Assembly: GCA_016722565.1 (NCBI GenBank)
Contig: JADKIU010000004.1
Coordinates: 62,001-126,000 of the forward strand
Direction of reading: 5' to 3'
Length of the DNA: 64,000 nt
Origin: Bacteroidota bacterium
GTDB taxonomy: Bacteria; Bacteroidota; Bacteroidia; 2-12-FULL-35-15
The notes beneath the pieces are model-generated. The model ran no database searches. It worked only from the letters and a program-made list of their open reading frames with translations, and was not told the DNA's origin. Of the stretch, positions 60,640 through 64,000 are shown one piece after another. The position numbers and the translations under genes were made by a program. Position 1 is the first letter of the stretch. Every line of letters begins with the position of its first letter.

Positions 60640-63132
60640 TTAATTGTTTTTTGGAATGCTCAATAAGTTTGCAAACAAGCGGTAAGCACCGGGAATACCG
60701 GCAGGTAACTCTCTGAAGAAAACCAATCCGGTATACACGAAGTTTCCTTTTCCGTATTTAGCAACAATCAAACTTCCATCACTTGGTTTTTCATTTGGAT
60801 CTTTGATGCTAAAAATGGTTTCGTATTGTTTATCGATTTCAGTTGCAAAATAAATACCTCGTTCCTGAATCCATCCGTCAAAATCTTTTACAGTGATTTT
60901 ATTTGGGAAATTTAATATTGGATGTTTTTCATTGTTGAATTGCACATTCGCTTTTTCATCGGTTACCCTGTCGCGCGAAATGGTGAATGGGAAAGGACCG
61001 ATGTTTGCTTTTACCGGCCCGATTCGATTGTTCGTATTGTATTGCACAATTAAATTTCCTCCGTTTTTTACATAGTCCATCAGTTTTGTATAATGCACTT
61101 GCAAACGATCGTTGGTATTGTATGCTCTTACTCCGGATACAATTGCATCATATTTGGATAAGTTTTCGTTGGTTAATAAGGCGTCATCCAAAATGGTGAC
61201 TTCATAACCGATTTGTTTCAAACATGCCGGCACATCATCTCCTGCCCCGGGAATATATCCGATTTGAAGGCCCGTTTTCTGAACATCAATATTTACCAAG
61301 CCAGCTTCTGCATCACTTAAAATAAATTGATACGGAATGTGATCGTATTCAATTCGCTTGATGCTTTTGTTGTAAAATTTGTTTTCGATTGTGATAGTAG
61401 CTGATAATTGTCCTTCTGTGGCCGTTTTTTCCATTGAAACAACTGCTTCCATAACCACTTCATCACCTTTATTGATTAATTTAAATTCTGGATTTTTGAT
61501 GGCAATGTTCCATCCATTTGTTGCTTTTATTTCCAATGTGCCATTAATATTTGCTTTGTTTGCCTTGATTGTAAGGGAAATTGTTCTGGCTATGCCATTG
61601 TTGAATACAAATACTTTTTCTGGGAAATTGACTGTTGCCGGTGGAAGGATTTCAAACGGGCGATAAATCTCACCTTTTACGGGGTCAGTAAATTTGTATG
61701 TCAGTTCACGTGTGATGGTTAAGTTTAAATCTTGAATCGTAATTTTAAACTGAACATTTGTTTTTGATTCATTTTCGGGCTGTCCGATGAGCAAAGGATT
61801 TTTTACGGAATAAATGCCGATGTCGTGTTTTTCGTTTAGCCAGTAAGGATTGGAGTAGGGAAGCGAAGTGGCTATTTTTTCTTTACGTTTGAACGTGTAT
61901 AATTCATTTGGTTTTAAAATAAGTGCAGTGGTGGTATCACTTTGTTGTAAGAACGAAACAGTATTTAATTTTACTTCGTTTTTATTTCTATTAATGATTT
62001 GTGTGGTGATTACAACCTCTTGTTCAGCTATGCCAATGTAGTTGTCAGCAGAAGCTTCCATCCATAAGCCGGAACAAGCCAATAATAGGTTTTCGGTTTC
62101 TTTTAATTTTAATTTTTTCCAATAGGAAGCTATTGCATCTTTTTCATCCACTAGTAAAAGTTGTTTGTAAATAGAAACCAGCGCAGAAATTGACTTTTCC
62201 GGTGTTTGAGGTTGGTAGTTGTTGATGCAATCGGTAATTAATTTTTGAAGTTTTTCTTGCCCTTTAAGTTTCGTCCAAGAAGTGGAAATACCTTCAAATA
62301 AATCGGTTTTCACGCTATCTCCTTTTAGAAGTTTAAAGTATTCGATGTTGGAGCCACGTTGTTTGGCAGATCCAAAGCCTTGGCTTTTATGACAGGAACG
62401 GCTTCTCGCAGCGATTTCACCATAACTTTCTCCCAGCAATGGATTAAATCCACCCACATCAATTTTAAGTTGATTATTGGCAGTTGTATTGGTTGTCCCG
62501 AAGTTAAAGGTGTTCCAAAAAATACGTTTCGCTTGCCATACTTCTGTGTATTTTAATTGTTCCGGAAATTTTTTTGGATCGGCAGCCGCATCAAATGCTT
62601 CTACTGCAAGCATGGCTGAAGCAGTATGATGGCCATGTCCGCCTTCTCCGGTTGTTGGAAAGCGACAAATAATTACATCGGGTTTAAATTTTCGGATGGC
62701 GAACACGACATCCGCCAGAATGCTGTCTTTGTTCCAAAATGAAAATGTTTCTTCCGGATTTTTAGAATAGCCGAAATCATTCGCACGGGTAAAAAATTGC
62801 TCTGCACCATCAATTCTTCTTGCAGCAAGTAACTCTTGCGTTCGTATCAATCCCAAAAGTTCACCTTGTTCTTTGCCTACTAAATTTTGTCCACCATCCC
62901 CACGTGTTAAGGAGAGATAACCTGTTCGGAGGTTTCGTTCATTCGCTAAATAGCCCAATAAGCGAGTGTTTTCATCGTCAGGATGTGCTGCAATGTACAA
63001 TACACTTCCAACAGTGTTTAGTTTTTTTAAACCTTGCACAATCTCTGCTGAATTGAATGAAGCAACAGTTTGGCAATAAGAATAGGTGTTTAAAAGAAAA
63101 AAGGAGACTATAAAAAGGACTTTTAGTTTCAT
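60640..63132 (-). CDS. PIG-L family deacetylase, large multidomain form
   Basis: A ~830-residue exported protein. A signal peptide is followed by a PIG-L/LmbE zinc deacetylase domain with AHPDDE (51-56, counting from the upstream ATG at 63138), RGDGGQN and the second metal motif GGHGHHTASAML around 167-176. The middle part (about 390-620) is beta-rich, containing NEW3/Ig-like strands (FVFNNGIARTISLTIKANKANINGTLEI). The C-terminal part resembles a ThuA/glutamine-amidotransferase-like fold (YDAIVSGVRAYNTNDRLQ, YVKNGGNLIVQYNTN). The family removes N-acetyl groups from GlcNAc-type sugars. The start is either ATG 63138 or ATG 63132. It heads an operon with the micro-protein and symporter. Confidence 0.88.
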   Translation of the reverse strand: MKLKVLFIVSFFLLNTYSYCQTVASFNSAEIVQGLKKLNTVGSVLYIAAHPDDENTRLLGYLANERNLRTGYLSLTRGDGGQNLVGKEQGELLGLIRTQELLAARRIDGAEQFFTRANDFGYSKNPEETFSFWNKDSILADVVFAIRKFKPDVIICRFPTTGEGGHGHHTASAMLAVEAFDAAADPKKFPEQLKYTEVWQAKRIFWNTFNFGTTNTTANNQLKIDVGGFNPLLGESYGEIAARSRSCHKSQGFGSAKQRGSNIEYFKLLKGDSVKTDLFEGISTSWTKLKGQEKLQKLITDCINNYQPQTPEKSISALVSIYKQLLLVDEKDAIASYWKKLKLKETENLLLACSGLWMEASADNYIGIAEQEVVITTQIINRNKNEVKLNTVSFLQQSDTTTALILKPNELYTFKRKEKIATSLPYSNPYWLNEKHDIGIYSVKNPLLIGQPENESKTNVQFKITIQDLNLTITRELTYKFTDPVKGEIYRPFEILPPATVNFPEKVFVFNNGIARTISLTIKANKANINGTLEIKATNGWNIAIKNPEFKLINKGDEVVMEAVVSMEKTATEGQLSATITIENKFYNKSIKRIEYDHIPYQFILSDAEAGLVNIDVQKTGLQIGYIPGAGDDVPACLKQIGYEVTILDDALLTNENLSKYDAIVSGVRAYNTNDRLQVHYTKLMDYVKNGGNLIVQYNTNNRIGPVKANIGPFPFTISRDRVTDEKANVQFNNEKHPILNFPNKITVKDFDGWIQERGIYFATEIDKQYETIFSIKDPNEKPSDGSLIVAKYGKGNFVYTGLVFFRELPAGIPGAYRLFANLLSIPKNN

Positions 63133-63235
63133 ATGCATGTTTTTTGGTTGAACCAGATTTTGAAGGTACTAATTATTCCAATACCACTTAAAGACAGATA
63201 CTGCAATTAATCTGTTAAATTATTTAAAGAAAGTT

Positions 63236-63243
63236 TATATTTG
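63236..63243 (+). promoter_or_regulatory. -7-like element next to the start of the last gene
   Basis: TATATTTG matches TAnnTTTG and lies four bases before the ATG at 63248. No TTG sits upstream at the right distance, so this may be chance or indicate a leaderless transcript. Confidence 0.35.
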
Positions 63244-63247
63244 TAAA

Positions 63248-64000
63248 ATGAAGGTTAAGATTCTGATTATACTCATTGTAGTCGCATCTAAAGCGGTATC
63301 ACAACCCTTTGTGGATATCGTTAATTTTAATTTGCAGACATTTTCGGCCAACTATGCTGATAGCAGTCAATGGAAAAACAAAACGGATAATTATTTCTTG
63401 AATTTATTTTTACCAAAAAATTTTAAAAATGGGCATACGCTATTGGTGCGCTTAAATACCGAACATTTAAGCTCTACGATTAGTTCTGATTCGGCTTATT
63501 CATCGCAGTTATCGAGTATTTCGATGCCAATCGGAATGAAGTTTTTATGGAAAAATAAAAAATGGGAAACGGTTTTGATCGCGATTCCTAAAATTGCATC
63601 TGACTTTAAAGACAAGATTGACGCATATGATTTTCAATATGGTGGGGTCTTTATGCAACACTATGTGCCGAATGATAAATTAAAAATAAAAGCCGGGTTG
63701 TATTATAATCGTGAAGCCTTTGGAAACCTTTTTGTTCCTTGGGTTGGAGTCGATTGGAAAATAAATAAACGTGTGAGCATTTATGGTTTGTTGCCGGTAA
63801 ATTACAAGGTAGAATTTAATCTGGTGAAAAATAAAGTATACACAGGGTTGAATTTAAAGGCCTTCACCCGTTCATTCCGATTGTCAGAAAAGAACAATTA
63901 CGATTATGTGCGATATGACGAATTGCAAGTGAAGCTCTTTGTTGATTATTTTGTTGTTCCAAAAGTATTAGTGTTTGCAGAGGTAGGATATTCGTTGAGC
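63248..64000 (+). CDS. DUF6268-like outer-membrane beta-barrel protein (3' end outside window)
   Basis: A partial gene with 251 codons inside the window, open to the end. Residues 1-18 are a signal peptide (MKVKILIILIVVASKAVSQ). The visible part has barrel-like strands (HTLLVRLNTEHLSSTI, FQYGGVFMQHYV, LKIKAGLYYNREAFGNLFVPWVGVDW, VSIYGLLPVNYKVEFNL), the pattern of DUF6268-type outer-membrane proteins in Bacteroidota. The family call is tentative. It is divergent from the PIG-L operon and about 110 bases from it. Confidence 0.6.
   Translation, partial: MKVKILIILIVVASKAVSQPFVDIVNFNLQTFSANYADSSQWKNKTDNYFLNLFLPKNFKNGHTLLVRLNTEHLSSTISSDSAYSSQLSSISMPIGMKFLWKNKKWETVLIAIPKIASDFKDKIDAYDFQYGGVFMQHYVPNDKLKIKAGLYYNREAFGNLFVPWVGVDWKINKRVSIYGLLPVNYKVEFNLVKNKVYTGLNLKAFTRSFRLSEKNNYDYVRYDELQVKLFVDYFVVPKVLVFAEVGYSLS

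Overview
The window is a gene-dense, AT-rich chromosomal stretch from a member of the Bacteroidota. Three kinds of evidence support this. Promoters fit the Bacteroidota TTG...TAnnTTTG type. There are type IX secretion (T9SS) cargo signals: a type A sorting domain at 3587-5275 and a gliding-type CHU_C tail at the end of a 2,862-residue SprB-repeat protein. GldA, PorP/SprF, GIN-domain and DUF2911/DUF4412-type proteins typical of the phylum are also present. The genus cannot be fixed from the sequence. I see no phage, integrase, transposase, CRISPR array or plasmid gene. Apart from short intergenic repeats the region looks like stable core genome.

Layout. 1-2315: end of a histidine operon (hisF partial, hisIE), then a SiaB-like kinase/SiaC-like phosphoprotein pair. 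2470-5275: era on the minus strand, an initiator tRNA with its own promoter and terminator, and a secreted beta-propeller T9SS cargo. 5451-8697: der (frame-broken), an outer-membrane protein and metK. 8796-18137: M13 peptidase and gldA, rsgA, dtd, a MacB-like permease, an ankyrin protein and aconitase. 18261-26168: bestrophin, small proteins, then a tight run penicillin acylase-hemE-OmpA-MFS. 26234-32238: an Fe-S CCG protein and a compact amino-sugar/polysaccharide-modification operon (wecB, two deacetylase-like proteins, an AAC(3)-fold acetyltransferase, a FemAB/GNAT-like transferase). 32242-40000: upp, HAD phosphatase, a Cys-rich small protein, yidC-psd, DUF4412, YraN and a pseudouridine synthase. 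40091-46226: AsmA-like protein, histidine kinase, hemW and a cyclase-family hydrolase. 46439-57764: a GIN/beta-barrel fusion, then the giant adhesin with its PorP/SprF partner. 57921-64000: DUF2911 protein, a PIG-L / 39-residue membrane protein / sodium symporter operon, and the start of an outer-membrane protein.

How the genes work together. Envelope biology dominates: T9SS cargo, a surface adhesin with its outer-membrane anchor, YidC insertion, phosphatidylethanolamine synthesis, AsmA-type lipid or assembly function, polysaccharide modification and several beta-barrels. Translation GTPases (Era, Der, RsgA), Dtd and the initiator tRNA form a second theme.

Three genes (der, hemE and the FemAB-like gene) are interrupted by single-base-scale frame breaks although both halves are otherwise intact. 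Because der is normally essential and hemE is normally needed for haem synthesis, these are most simply assembly or consensus errors. They should be resolved before any claim of gene loss. No single system here is clearly undescribed. The best leads are the PIG-L/micro-membrane-protein/symporter operon, the orphan SiaBC pair, the deacetylase/acyltransferase operon and the periodic Cys-rich exported protein. No intergenic gap exceeds about 300 bases.
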